Below, piece after piece: positions 1 through 9,672 of a DNA stretch of 64,000 nt. Both the position numbers and the translations under genes were made by a program. The notes under the pieces were generated by a model. It saw only the letters and a program-made list of their open reading frames with translations. It searched no databases and was not told where the DNA came from. The stretch's first letter is position 1. Every line of letters starts with the position of its first letter. The stretch spans positions 2,852,001-2,916,000 of the forward strand of contig NZ_CP009241.1 of NCBI RefSeq assembly GCF_000758525.1, read 5' to 3'. The stretch is from Paenibacillus sp. FSL H7-0357. GTDB lineage: Bacteria; Bacillota; Bacilli; Paenibacillales; Paenibacillaceae.

Positions 1-2
1 GA

Positions 3-1574
3 GCGAACCGGCAAGGCCGTCTAGCGGCAGATCATATCAACGGTCACGCCATCTCCTACGATGGAGCTTTGGGAACGGCAATCATTAAGACCTTTAACCT
101 GACCTCAGCAGTTACCGGGAACAATGAGAAGACGCTCACAGCTCTCGGTGTCCCTTATGAGGCCATTCATATCCATCCCAATTCACATGCGGGTTATTAC
201 CCCGGGGCATCCCCGATTGCCATGAAGCTGCTGTTCAATCCCGACAATGGTGATATATACGGAGCACAGGCTGTGGGGGCAGACGGTGCTGACAAGCGGA
301 TTGATGTCATTGCCACTGCTATTCGCGGCAAGCTGAAAGTGAACGAGCTCGCAGATATAGAGCTGGCCTATGCACCGCCATATTCTTCAGCTAAGGACCC
401 TGTCAATATGGCCGGGTATGCCGCTTCCAATGTTGTGGATGGATTAGTCAGCAATCTGCAGTGGCATGAGGTGGATGCTTTCTCCGCCAAGGGCGGACTG
501 ATCATCGACGTCAGGGACGAGGTGGAACGGCTGGCAGGTTCCATTCCCGGCTCAGTGAACATTCCATTGTCCGAACTGAGAAACCGGCTTGCCGAGATTC
601 CTGCGGATCAGGAGATCGCGGTATCCTGCCAGGTAGGGCTTAGAGGCTATATTGCTGCAAGAATGCTGAGTCAGCATGGGTACAGCGTGAAGAATGTTGA
701 TGGTGGATACAAAACGTATGCTGTAATGGCAATGAAGGATATCCTGCCGCCAGAGGAGCGCAGCAAAGATACGGCAGCCCATTTGCCAACTTCTCCGGAT
801 TCACTAGATGACAGGGCACAAAGCGGCAGCGGGGAGCAGCTGCTGTTGCTGGATGCTTGCGGACTGCAGTGTCCGGGCCCTATACTCAAAGTATATGAGA
901 CTGTAAAGTCCATGCAGGAAGGACAGCAGCTGGAGATTGCTGCTACGGATTTCGGTTTTGCCGCAGATATTAAGCAGTGGTGCCTCAAGACGCAGAATAC
1001 ACTGGAATCGGTGGATGTGTCGGAAGGGAAAGTGAAGGCTCTTGTACGTAAAGGGTTAAACAGGGTGACGGGAGAAGCCTTGCCAGCAGTGCCTTCTGAA
1101 GCCAAGGAGGGTACGACGATGATCGTGTTCAGCGGTGATCTGGACAAGACGATTGCTTCCTTCATTATTGCCTCCGGTGCGGCAGCGATGGGCAAGCAGG
1201 TGACCATGTTCTTTACCTTCTGGGGATTGAATGTTCTTCGTCAGAGAAATGCTTCTCCGGTTAAGAAAAAAGGGTTGGATAAAATGTTCGGAATGATGAT
1301 GCCTCAGGGTACCACAAAGCTGCCGTTGTCCAGAATGAACATGGGCGGGCTGGGTGCAAGACTGATACGGCATGCAATGAAACGGAAAAATGTGGACTCT
1401 CTGGAACAGCTGATGCAGGGTGCGCTGAATGCCGGCGTAAAGATCATTGCCTGCACGATGAGTATGGACATCATGGGCATCAAGCAGGAAGAATTAATAG
1501 CTGGCGTTGATTTTGGCGGGGTAGCCAGTTATCTGGGAGCCGCTGAGGATTCGGGTGTGAATTTGTTTATCTAA
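3..1574 (+). CDS. CoA-disulfide reductase-type flavoprotein fused to rhodanese, TusA and DsrE2 domains (5' truncated)
   Basis: The frame is open to the window's left edge, so the N-terminal FAD/NAD-binding part is missing. The visible part starts in the C-terminal dimerisation domain of the pyridine nucleotide-disulfide oxidoreductase family. A rhodanese domain follows (about nt 490-730) with its persulfide-carrying cysteine at nt 627-629. Next comes a TusA domain with the CPGP motif (Cys at nt 870-872), then a DsrE2-like domain to the C-terminus. Known family roles suggest a membrane-free sulfur relay that moves persulfide sulfur between the four modules. The exact substrate (CoA disulfide, CoA persulfide or polysulfide) cannot be told. 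The stop codon lies 14 nt before the ATG of a CstR-like repressor, which supports a role in reactive-sulfur handling. Domain calls are confident; the pathway is inferred. Confidence 0.9.
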   Translation, partial: ANRQGRLAADHINGHAISYDGALGTAIIKTFNLTSAVTGNNEKTLTALGVPYEAIHIHPNSHAGYYPGASPIAMKLLFNPDNGDIYGAQAVGADGADKRIDVIATAIRGKLKVNELADIELAYAPPYSSAKDPVNMAGYAASNVVDGLVSNLQWHEVDAFSAKGGLIIDVRDEVERLAGSIPGSVNIPLSELRNRLAEIPADQEIAVSCQVGLRGYIAARMLSQHGYSVKNVDGGYKTYAVMAMKDILPPEERSKDTAAHLPTSPDSLDDRAQSGSGEQLLLLDACGLQCPGPILKVYETVKSMQEGQQLEIAATDFGFAADIKQWCLKTQNTLESVDVSEGKVKALVRKGLNRVTGEALPAVPSEAKEGTTMIVFSGDLDKTIASFIIASGAAAMGKQVTMFFTFWGLNVLRQRNASPVKKKGLDKMFGMMMPQGTTKLPLSRMNMGGLGARLIRHAMKRKNVDSLEQLMQGALNAGVKIIACTMSMDIMGIKQEELIAGVDFGGVASYLGAAEDSGVNLFI

Positions 1575-1588
1575 AGGATGTGGGATGT

Positions 1589-1849
1589 ATGGAATATGAT
1601 AAAGGCATCAAAAACAGATTGAAGCGTATTGAGGGCCAGGTGCGTGGTGTGCTGGGCATGCTGGAGGAAGGGCAGGATTGCCGGGAGATTGTGACCCAGC
1701 TGACGGCAATAAGAACAGCTGTAGACCGCACTGTGGGTGCTGTTATCGGCGCTAATCTGGAGCAATGCATTCAGGAGGAGCTGGAGCAGGGCAATTCACC
1801 GGATAAAGTGATTAAGGAAGCGGTAGAGATGCTTGTAAAAAGTCGTTAA
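1589..1849 (+). CDS. cstR: CsoR-family repressor, CstR-like persulfide sensor
   Basis: An 86-residue all-helical protein of the CsoR/RcnR/FrmR family (DUF156). Counting from the ATG at 1589, cysteines fall at residues 31 and 60, the positions used by the persulfide sensor CstR. The histidine that completes the copper site of CsoR, four residues before the second cysteine, is Asn56 here. That argues against copper sensing and for a dithiol that reacts with persulfide or polysulfide. The gene directly follows the rhodanese/TusA/DsrE2 fusion, the type of target CstR controls. An in-frame GTG at 1580 is an alternative start, but AAAGGA at 1573-1578 is better spaced for 1589. The family is certain; the persulfide ligand is inferred from residues and context. 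Confidence 0.85.
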   Translation: MEYDKGIKNRLKRIEGQVRGVLGMLEEGQDCREIVTQLTAIRTAVDRTVGAVIGANLEQCIQEELEQGNSPDKVIKEAVEMLVKSR

Positions 1850-1852
1850 CTC

Positions 1853-1893
1853 AAAAAAAGGAACAGTCGCGGATGAGCGCGCTGTTCCTTTTT
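1853..1893 (+). terminator. Rho-independent terminator after cstR
   Basis: Inverted repeat AAAAAGGAACAG / CTGTTCCTTTTT around a 15-nt loop, just after the cstR stop codon. A-runs and T-runs flank both sides, so it could also stop transcription from the opposite strand, where the MATE gene ends. Confidence 0.85.
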
Positions 1894-1961
1894 AATTAAC
1901 TGCGAGAACATCACACTTCTTCGGCATGGTGCCGAAAAAAGCAGTGCTGCACTCAAAGCCA

Positions 1962-3329
1962 TTATTGTTCTCCAGCCCCGGTGGCCAAAGCAAACCGCCG
2001 CTGGACTTTGACTAGCCGTGTCAGCAGCAGAATGGCTCCAATCGCCAGACCGGTAATCAGTCCAACCCAGTAGCCGTAGGCGCCCATATCGGTATAAGTC
2101 GCCAGCACATAGCCAGTAGGCAGGCCGATTACCCAATAGGCGGCGAAGCAAATGATGAATGCCGGGTTTACGTCCTTATAGCCCCGCAGCACCCCTTGCG
2201 TCGGTGTGGCAATGGCATCGGAGATCTGGAAGAAGATCGCGTAAATCAAAAAGTGCTGAATCAGGGAGATGACCTCGGGTTCGTCGGAATAAAGTCCGGC
2301 AACCGAATCGCCGGCGAATAAGAGGACGAGAGCTGTCAGCAGCGACAGCACGGCGGCCGAGGCAATGCCCATAATGCCGTATTGGCGGGCATCCTTCTGC
2401 CTGCCGGACCCGTTCTCAAAGCCGACGAGAATCGTCAGGCTCATACAGATGCTGAGCGGAATCATGTACAGGGTGGAGGCGAAGTTGATCGCCGCCTGAT
2501 GAGCTGCAATGGTTACTGTGTCGAACCGGCTCATGAGCAGTGTTACTGCCGAGAAAACCGCCGTTTCAAAAAAGATGGAAAATCCGATAGGCACGCCGAT
2601 CTTAAGCAGCTCTTTGAAGCTGCTCAGCGATATGGCGTAGAACTTGCGGAACAGCTGCAGGCTTTTGAAGGGCTCGGAGCGGTAAATGAAGGTCAGGGCA
2701 ATTCCGAAGATCACCCAGTAGGTGATCGCCGATGCGACCCCGGCTCCGACTCCGCCAAGGCGCGGGAAACCGAAATTCCCGAAGATAAGCAGATAGTTCA
2801 GCCCAACATTGACAGGTAAAGCAATTAGCGTGATGAACATCGAAACTCTTGTCTGCCCTAATGCATCGATACAGCTGCGGACTACCGTATAGCCGAACAG
2901 AGGGATGATGCCGAAGGAAATGGCACACAGGAAGCGGAAAGCGATATTCCGTACTTGCGGCTCCAGATTCATAAAATCAAGAACAGGCGACAGAGCGAAA
3001 CCGCCGATCATGAGGACGAGCAGAGAAACAATCAGCGAGAGCCAGATGCCCTGGGTCACCTGATAAGCGACATCTTTATCCCGGCGGTTGCCTATTAAAT
3101 TGGACACTATCGGTGTTATACCCATGAGTATGCCACTAAGCCCGGTTTGAATCGGGATCCATAAGCTGGTGCCGATGGCTACGCCGGCCAGATCATCCGT
3201 GCCGAATTTGCCGGACATATTGGTATCAAAGAAAGTAATGGCTGACAATGCAATCTGCGTTACAAGAATAGGAAATAAAATATGCAGGAATTGGCTTGCC
3301 TTTTGCTTAAGAGAAGAAGTATGTATCAT
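1962..3329 (-). CDS. MATE family multidrug/cation antiporter
   Basis: About 455 residues with twelve hydrophobic segments arranged as two homologous halves, the usual length and layout of MATE (NorM-type) exporters. These use a Na+ or H+ gradient to expel cationic drugs and metabolites. The N-terminal half has the family's first-helix stretch (PILVTQIALSAITFFDTNMSG) and a repeat of it opens the second half near residue 245. An upstream in-frame ATG exists at 3347. The ATG at 3329 is preferred because ACGAGG lies about nine bases before it, while nothing resembling a binding site precedes 3347. The gene is transcribed alone toward cstR. The substrate is unknown. Confidence 0.9.
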   Translation of the reverse strand: MIHTSSLKQKASQFLHILFPILVTQIALSAITFFDTNMSGKFGTDDLAGVAIGTSLWIPIQTGLSGILMGITPIVSNLIGNRRDKDVAYQVTQGIWLSLIVSLLVLMIGGFALSPVLDFMNLEPQVRNIAFRFLCAISFGIIPLFGYTVVRSCIDALGQTRVSMFITLIALPVNVGLNYLLIFGNFGFPRLGGVGAGVASAITYWVIFGIALTFIYRSEPFKSLQLFRKFYAISLSSFKELLKIGVPIGFSIFFETAVFSAVTLLMSRFDTVTIAAHQAAINFASTLYMIPLSICMSLTILVGFENGSGRQKDARQYGIMGIASAAVLSLLTALVLLFAGDSVAGLYSDEPEVISLIQHFLIYAIFFQISDAIATPTQGVLRGYKDVNPAFIICFAAYWVIGLPTGYVLATYTDMGAYGYWVGLITGLAIGAILLLTRLVKVQRRFALATGAGEQ

Positions 3330-3397
3330 CGGTTTCTGCCTCGTCATCTGAATTTTATAAAAGTGTGTAACCTATAAATCCTTATATTATCAGTAAA

Positions 3398-3424
3398 AGA
3401 CCCGGCAGGGCGCCGGGTCCTTGG
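3398..3424 (-). terminator. Terminator of the putative glycoside hydrolase gene
   Basis: Read on the minus strand, GGACCCGGCG and GCCGGGTC form a GC-rich stem followed by TTTT. It lies about 50 nt past the stop codon at 3470. Confidence 0.8.
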
Positions 3425-3469
3425 CTTATATTTGCTGATTGATTTCATCAAGGATAATTGCTGTAGTCA

Positions 3470-4726
3470 TTATTTCTCGTAATCTACACCCGAAGTATAA
3501 CGGTTGTTAGCATTCCAGAGGAGGAATTCATCCACTTTCTCGTCTTTCAAAGCCCGGATCTGGTCTTCCACCTGCGTCTTGCCGTATTTCACATAATGGC
3601 CGCTTCCAAGCCAGCTTGCGGTGAAGTCCTGAATCCAGGGGCGGATAATCGGTTTGTAGCTTCCCAGAGGGTCGAGCTTCTTATGTGTATCCACCATAGA
3701 ACCCTTAATGGTCGCGTAAGGGTCTTTGTCAGGGTCTTTCACATCGAACCATCCTGTTGAGTAATGGCTTGGGTATACCATCGGGCTGATGACGTCTACA
3801 TTCTTCGATATTTTCACGAAATCCTGGCCTATGCCTTCCGCAGCGGGAACAGAAGCGGCGTATCCGAAAATATCAACGGATACCCGTACGCCCAGCGGAT
3901 TTAGCTCTGCTTTGGCGTATTTAACGAAGTCGCCAATGATCTCTACACGTGGTCTGTCGTTCTTGGTATATTTAAGAGTATCAGCACGTTTCTCGAAGCC
4001 TTCCGGGAAACGGACGTAATCGAACTGGATTTCCTTGAAGCCCAATTTGGCGGCTTCCTTGGCGATGTCTACATTGTATTTCCATACATCTTCATTATAG
4101 GGATTGACGAAGCTGTCTCCGCCTTTATTGCTCCAGACTGTGCCATTTGTATTTACGAATGACATTTCCGGCTTCTTCTTGGCGAGAACAGAGTCCTTAA
4201 AGACTACGATCCGGGCAATCGGATATACGTCATGCTCCTTTAGGCGGGTCATCAGCTTGTTGATGTCACCGATGAACGGCTGGGGATGACCCAGCTTCTG
4301 AAGTTCCGCATTGTCTGTCTTGTAGGTAATATATCCCGCATCATCCTTAATATCGATGACCATGGAATTTAGTTCCGTTTTATCAAGCAGGTTAAGCAGC
4401 GTTTCCATCCGTGCTCCGCCTGCACTGTAGGCTGTCACATAAATACCTTTAACCTTGGGGGCATCCGGCTGCGGATCGGCAAGAATCGCGTCGTCAGTAC
4501 CTCCTGCTTCATTTCCGGGTGAAACGCTTGTAACCGGAGTAGGGGATGTGGTGCCGCCTGTGGCGTTTGGTGATGCCGATGCTCCGTTTGGATTGCTGCT
4601 GTGCTCTGCGATGATGGGGGGATTGGTGGCGGACTGTAATGCAGCCGTCACGTCAGAGTCGTGTCCGCCATGCGGCACGCCAACGCCTCCCAGGGCCATC
4701 ATCAGTAATGCCCAGGTGATGTTCAT
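3470..4726 (-). CDS. Putative glycoside hydrolase, DUF4015 (GH13-like TIM barrel)
   Basis: A 418-residue protein. Residues 1-20 form a short hydrophobic N-terminus that could be a signal peptide or anchor. A Ser/Thr/Pro-rich linker runs to about residue 90. The remainder matches the putative glycosyl hydrolase family DUF4015: it opens with KGIYVTAYSAGG, has VIDIKDD near residue 125, and QFDYVRFPEG near residue 240, a place where TIM-barrel hydrolases carry acidic active-site residues. Several cell-wall or spore-associated roles are conceivable; no substrate is established for the family. GGGAGAG about nine bases upstream supports the ATG at 4726. It stands alone between a terminator and a small unknown gene. 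Confidence 0.8.
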   Translation of the reverse strand: MNITWALLMMALGGVGVPHGGHDSDVTAALQSATNPPIIAEHSSNPNGASASPNATGGTTSPTPVTSVSPGNEAGGTDDAILADPQPDAPKVKGIYVTAYSAGGARMETLLNLLDKTELNSMVIDIKDDAGYITYKTDNAELQKLGHPQPFIGDINKLMTRLKEHDVYPIARIVVFKDSVLAKKKPEMSFVNTNGTVWSNKGGDSFVNPYNEDVWKYNVDIAKEAAKLGFKEIQFDYVRFPEGFEKRADTLKYTKNDRPRVEIIGDFVKYAKAELNPLGVRVSVDIFGYAASVPAAEGIGQDFVKISKNVDVISPMVYPSHYSTGWFDVKDPDKDPYATIKGSMVDTHKKLDPLGSYKPIIRPWIQDFTASWLGSGHYVKYGKTQVEDQIRALKDEKVDEFLLWNANNRYTSGVDYEK

Positions 4727-4891
4727 TTGCTATTCTCTCCCTTTATGTACATTCCCTTAAAGTATAAAGGAACGGCAGCTGCCAAAAAGAACAGACTTGT
4801 AACAATCCCTGTAATTTTTGGCTGTTAAAAATAACCGCTCTTGTTGTTTATAAACGGGATGTACAGATTTTAAACGGTCCTGTTAAAAAGT

Positions 4892-4936
4892 AAATGCCGC
4901 CCGGACCCGGCACATAGCCGAACCCCAAGCGGCAAC
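4892..4936 (-). terminator. Possible terminator of the small gene at 4965-5159
   Basis: On the minus strand, TTGCCGC and GCGGCA arms bracket about 30 nt that also contain short self-complementary GC blocks, followed by TTTACTTTTT. The stem is imperfect, so this is tentative. Confidence 0.45.
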
Positions 4937-4964
4937 TATGAAGACTTGCTTCGAAACGTCTTAC

Positions 4965-5159
4965 TCACTGAAGATACGCAGAATTCTGATGCTCGCAAAT
5001 GCTGTAATGGATGATATCCATGGCATCTGCCGGTTCCAGAATACTCAGACCGTCACGCAGAACGATTACGGAATTCAATTCATTCTGCTTGAGAAACGGC
5101 ATCATATCAGGATACCACCTCATGACGATTGCTGACAGTTTTACCGTTTCCATTTCCAT
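4965..5159 (-). CDS. Small conserved-looking protein of unknown function (64 aa)
   Basis: A 64-residue protein starting MEMETVKLSAIV. The ATG at 5159 is preceded by AAGGGTGA with five bases of spacing, a good binding site. The frame stays open upstream to 5252, but no start there has such a signal. The protein has no membrane segment or signal peptide and is rich in Met, Ile and acidic residues; a Leu/Asp-rich central part could form a small alpha/beta unit. I do not recognise the family. The gene lies between two minus-strand genes but is separated from each by more than 150 nt. It may be its own transcription unit. Confidence 0.55.
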   Translation of the reverse strand: MEMETVKLSAIVMRWYPDMMPFLKQNELNSVIVLRDGLSILEPADAMDIIHYSICEHQNSAYLQ

Positions 5160-5320
5160 AAAAATCACCCTTTCCTTTTTCGAATGGTACTGAATTGAAT
5201 TCAGGGTACACCCGTAAAACGAAGTGCCGGAAAAAAGAGGGGTAAATCCCAATCTTCATGAAATTGTAAGGGTCCTGTGTGAGTATAATATATCACAATT
5301 TTAATTTATGCGCATTTCTT

Positions 5321-6154
5321 TCAATGTGATCTTTTGCGGAAGGAACCCATGACTCCAACGGTTTCCACAATGTTCACAAAAGCCTGGGGATCGCTGGTTC
5401 TAATGATTCTTTTAAGCTCTGCGAGCTCGTAGCGGGTAGTCACTGTCATTAGCATGTCCCGTTCAACATGAGAATAAGCGCCCTCTGTTTTGATCTTTGT
5501 GACCCCGCGTTGCAGGCCCAGAAGCTGCTGAAGCAGTTCGTCTGTCCTTGTAGTTACGATGTACACAGTCACTTTAACATGACTGATGTGAATCAGGTCG
5601 ACGACCTTTCCGGTTACATAAATGGAGACCATCGAAGCAAGAGCTAAATTCCAATTGTCGTCAAAATAGGCAGCGGCCAGAATGACGATACCATTCAGCC
5701 CTACAAGCACATTCCCGATCGGGAAGTCGCGGTAGCGCGTAATAATGGAGCCGATAATGTCAAAGCCGCCTGTAGATCCTCCAACCCGGAAGGAAATACC
5801 GCTGCCGACACCTACCAGCACTCCGCCGAAAACGGAGGCAAGAAGCATATCCGACGCTACAGCTGTCTGCGGTACCAGCGTCATTAGCCAAGTTGTGGCC
5901 CCTACGGATAAAATGCTGAGAATAATAAATCTGCGCCCGAGCTGAAACCACCCTGCCACAAGCAGCGGCACATTGAAGAGCAGATATAGCAGACTGATGT
6001 TAAGGGGAGTGAAATAACCCACTAACATTGCCACACCGGATACCCCTCCGCTTAACAGCCGGTGGGGGATTAAGAACAGATTGAAGCCGCTCGCTATCAT
6101 CGCCGAACCCAAGATGATGGCAAGGTAATTTCCTAGTTGTCTTAGTCGTAACAA
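5321..6154 (-). CDS. yitT: YitT family membrane protein (DUF161 + DUF2179)
   Basis: A 277-residue protein with five or six membrane segments in the first 170 residues, followed by a soluble C-terminal domain (DUF2179, about residues 220-270). This is the standard YitT architecture and length. The glycine-rich stretch near residues 120-130 (GVGSGISFRVGGSTGGFD) is typical. The family is widespread in Firmicutes, often in several copies, and its transported substrate is not established. Translation starts at TTG: AGAGGTGA lies six bases before it and no ATG is better placed. It reads away from cshA, so the 6155-6228 region is a divergent promoter region. Confidence 0.88.
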   Translation of the reverse strand: MLRLRQLGNYLAIILGSAMIASGFNLFLIPHRLLSGGVSGVAMLVGYFTPLNISLLYLLFNVPLLVAGWFQLGRRFIILSILSVGATTWLMTLVPQTAVASDMLLASVFGGVLVGVGSGISFRVGGSTGGFDIIGSIITRYRDFPIGNVLVGLNGIVILAAAYFDDNWNLALASMVSIYVTGKVVDLIHISHVKVTVYIVTTRTDELLQQLLGLQRGVTKIKTEGAYSHVERDMLMTVTTRYELAELKRIIRTSDPQAFVNIVETVGVMGSFRKRSH

Positions 6155-6205
6155 GCAAATTCACCTCTGACGTGTAATGTAAGTAATGAAAGAAAGGAAT
6201 ACACT

Positions 6206-6234
6206 GGTATTCCTGATCGGGTTTGTGATATAAT
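6206..6234 (+). promoter_or_regulatory. cshA promoter with extended -10
   Basis: TGATATAAT at 6226-6234 gives a perfect TATAAT preceded by the TG of an extended -10 element. The -35 region is weak (GGTATT near 6206). Transcription from here would produce a leader of roughly 230 nt before the cshA start. Confidence 0.6.
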
Positions 6235-6240
6235 GTATAG

Positions 6241-6471
6241 GATATTCTTGAGTAGAACGTTACAATGGTACTTTTGCATTGCTTCGGATGTGAAGCTACA
6301 ATTGTTCAGGCTAAATAACCAAGCTTGATCATAGGACATTTTTTCGTCCCAATACGCGTAAACCATGCAGAGATTACGGCATGTTTGGACAGCCTATAAA
6401 TGTGTTTACCGCTACTTAAGAATACAGACAAGCATGTGGAATGTCCACTGTATAGAAGGAGCATGAATAAT
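6241..6471 (+). promoter_or_regulatory. Long untranslated leader of cshA
   Basis: About 230 nt separate the promoter from the cshA start and contain no convincing coding frame. Two hairpins are visible: GGACATTTTTTCGTCC near 6335 and GTGGAATGTCCAC near 6434-6449, the latter just upstream of the AGAAGGAG ribosome binding site. Cold-shock helicase genes are often controlled through long structured leaders, so this is a candidate temperature-responsive element. This is inference from length and hairpins only. Confidence 0.4.
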
Positions 6472-8118
<1,647 letters not shown>

Positions 8119-8135
8119 CAGCACCGGCGATAATG

Positions 8136-8176
8136 GAAGAAGACGAGTACCGGTTAACGGTTCTCGTCTTCTTTTT
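8136..8176 (+). terminator. cshA terminator
   Basis: Arms GAAGAAGACGAG and CTCGTCTTCTT followed by TTT form a long stem 17 nt after the cshA stop codon. Confidence 0.9.
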
Positions 8177-8213
8177 GTACAATTGAACATATTTAGGCTT
8201 TGTGTTTCATGCC

Positions 8214-8312
8214 TTAGATAACAAAAGTACGAGTGATAATAACGAGCAGGATGAACAGAACGAGGATAGTGCCTGTGGAAGTCCAGACGTTGCAGCCAAC
8301 TGGTGAGGACAT
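8214..8312 (-). CDS. Tiny YjcZ-like sporulation membrane protein (32 aa)
   Basis: A 32-residue protein starting MSSPVGC, with a hydrophobic core STGTILVLFILLVIITR. This resembles the C-terminal half of YjcZ-family small sporulation proteins. AAAGGAGG lies eight bases before the ATG, one of the best ribosome binding sites in the window, so the gene is very likely real despite its size. A near-identical core occurs in a second tiny gene at 30445-30534. The sequence CATATATTA on the minus strand about 47 nt upstream resembles a mother-cell sigma-E/sigma-K -10 element. It reads toward the cshA terminator, which can serve both strands. The precise role of this family in the spore is not established. 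Confidence 0.8.
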   Translation of the reverse strand: MSSPVGCNVWTSTGTILVLFILLVIITRTFVI

Positions 8313-8358
8313 AGGTAAAACCTCCTTTGAATTAAGGTGATTGTAATGGTTACGTTCC

Positions 8359-8367
8359 TAATATATG
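8359..8367 (-). promoter_or_regulatory. Possible sporulation -10 element for the 32-aa gene
   Basis: On the minus strand the bases read CATATATTA, fitting the CATANNNTA pattern of sigma-K and the CATA-type -10 of sigma-E. No convincing -35 is visible, so this is tentative. Confidence 0.4.
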
Positions 8368-8491
8368 GACGGATCGCCGGGCTTGCATAGACCATAACCC
8401 AGAATCTTAAGAATGGGCGCTGGAAAAGTCCGGGTCAAATAAGGTATAGTTAAGATACGCAGTATGCGCGAGACAGACAGGAGGAAGGGAA

Positions 8492-9364
8492 TTGGAGTTT
8501 AAAGGAGCAATGGGCGGTCTATACCGCGTCACGGAATGGATTTCACGTATCGCCTTCAGTAACATTTTGTGGGCAATCTGTTCGGTTCCGTTTCTGTTCA
8601 TGGGAGTAATGAAGATGATTATGTGGGGATCGGGTGCAGGCGGCCCCAATGAACAGATCACACTGAACTGGGCGATGGGCATTTTGGCACCGTTTACGGT
8701 GTTCCCGGCAACAGCGGCACTATTTACGGTTGTACGCAAATGGGTTATGGGCAATAGTGATGTTAGCACATTCCGCACTTTTTTCCAGGGGTACAAAGAA
8801 AATTATTTCAAGAGTATGCTTGGGGGATTAATCTACACAGTGCTGTTTGTTGTGATGTACGTAGATGTGACCGTATACATGACGCAAATGGCGAATTTCA
8901 GAATCGTCGGTATTTTGATGCTGGTGCTGATGATTATTTTGTTCGTCTCCATGTTTAATTTCTTCTCGATTGTGGTTCATTATCAAATGACCTTCAAAGA
9001 AGTGGTGACCAACTCCGTTCTGTTGACAATCGCCCGGCCGATCCGCGTATTCTCCACGCTTATTGGTGCAGCGGTTCTTGTCTATATAGGTCTGAAGTAT
9101 CCGGTGCTTTACGCCTTGTGTATTCCTACACTTATTGCCTTTTTCGCCTTCTTTAACTTTTACGCTACATACAACAAGCTGCAACTGCAGGTGGAGAAGA
9201 AGAAGCAACAGGAACTGGAAGCCCAAGAAGCCCAGGAGGCCGCTGAAAGAGAAGCTGCGGAATTGCTTGAGGCAGAAGATTACGATGAAGATGATGAAGA
9301 TGACGACGATGACGACGATGATGATGATGAGTATGATTCAGATAAAGATAAAAAACGGATTTAA
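8492..9364 (+). CDS. YesL-like (DUF624) membrane protein with a long acidic tail
   Basis: A 290-residue protein. Residues 1-215 contain five to six membrane segments and resemble the YesL/DUF624 family (GGLYRVTEWISRIAFSNILW at the start, PFTVFPATAALF near residue 70, and FxTFFxGYKENYFKS). After the last segment comes a charged coiled-coil-like stretch rich in Gln, Glu and Ala. The protein then ends in a block of more than 20 almost uninterrupted Asp/Glu residues (about 265-285) and a short Lys tail. TTG at 8492 follows GAGGAAGGGA with ideal spacing. YesL proteins usually accompany sugar ABC systems; this one stands alone. The acidic tail is unusual for the family and might bind cations or a basic partner. 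Confidence 0.75.
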   Translation: MEFKGAMGGLYRVTEWISRIAFSNILWAICSVPFLFMGVMKMIMWGSGAGGPNEQITLNWAMGILAPFTVFPATAALFTVVRKWVMGNSDVSTFRTFFQGYKENYFKSMLGGLIYTVLFVVMYVDVTVYMTQMANFRIVGILMLVLMIILFVSMFNFFSIVVHYQMTFKEVVTNSVLLTIARPIRVFSTLIGAAVLVYIGLKYPVLYALCIPTLIAFFAFFNFYATYNKLQLQVEKKKQQELEAQEAQEAAEREAAELLEAEDYDEDDEDDDDDDDDDDEYDSDKDKKRI

Positions 9365-9433
9365 CATTAATTACACATAAGCCGCGAAATTAGGCGAGAA
9401 ATTTATTCCAGTGTAAATTAAAGCGCATACAGG

Positions 9434-9462
9434 TTTACTTTTTCGTCAAAACGCAATATAAT
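9434..9462 (+). promoter_or_regulatory. Promoter of the 6S RNA candidate
   Basis: TTTACT at 9434-9439, a 17-nt spacer, then TATAAT at 9457-9462. Transcription would begin near 9469, in a region without any coding frame. Confidence 0.7.
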
Positions 9463-9468
9463 AGTAAC

Positions 9469-9665
9469 AAATCCTGCGATGTACGTTTACGGTTGCTCGT
9501 TGTTTTGAACCAATGATAATGTCTTGGGAGATCTATACGAAGCGCGGCTGAAAGGCCCTGTCTATACGACGCGGGGAATTCAAAAACGACTTCTGCGGTC
9601 ACCCACCTGCTATAGCAGGTTCAGAAGACACTGTAGCCGGACGGCATAGGCGGGTTTTCTACTGT
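9469..9665 (+). ncRNA. ssrS: 6S RNA candidate
   Basis: A 460-nt gap without a plausible gene carries its own sigma-A promoter and a terminator. The 5' and 3' parts pair over a distance: CGGTTGC (9490-9496) with GTAGCCG (9633-9639), and AAATCC near the start with GGGTTT near 9655. This encloses an open region containing TTGTTTTGAACC on the 5' side, comparable to the GUUUUGACC initiation site in the bubble of B. subtilis 6S-1 RNA. The 3' strand has a perfect hairpin ACCTGCTA-TAGCAGGT nested in CTTCTG/CAGAAG. A closing stem plus a large central bubble is the hallmark of 6S RNA, which binds RNA polymerase-sigma-A. The call rests on structure and on remembered similarity, not on a covariance-model search. 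Confidence 0.62.
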
Positions 9666-9672
9666 TTTTGAC

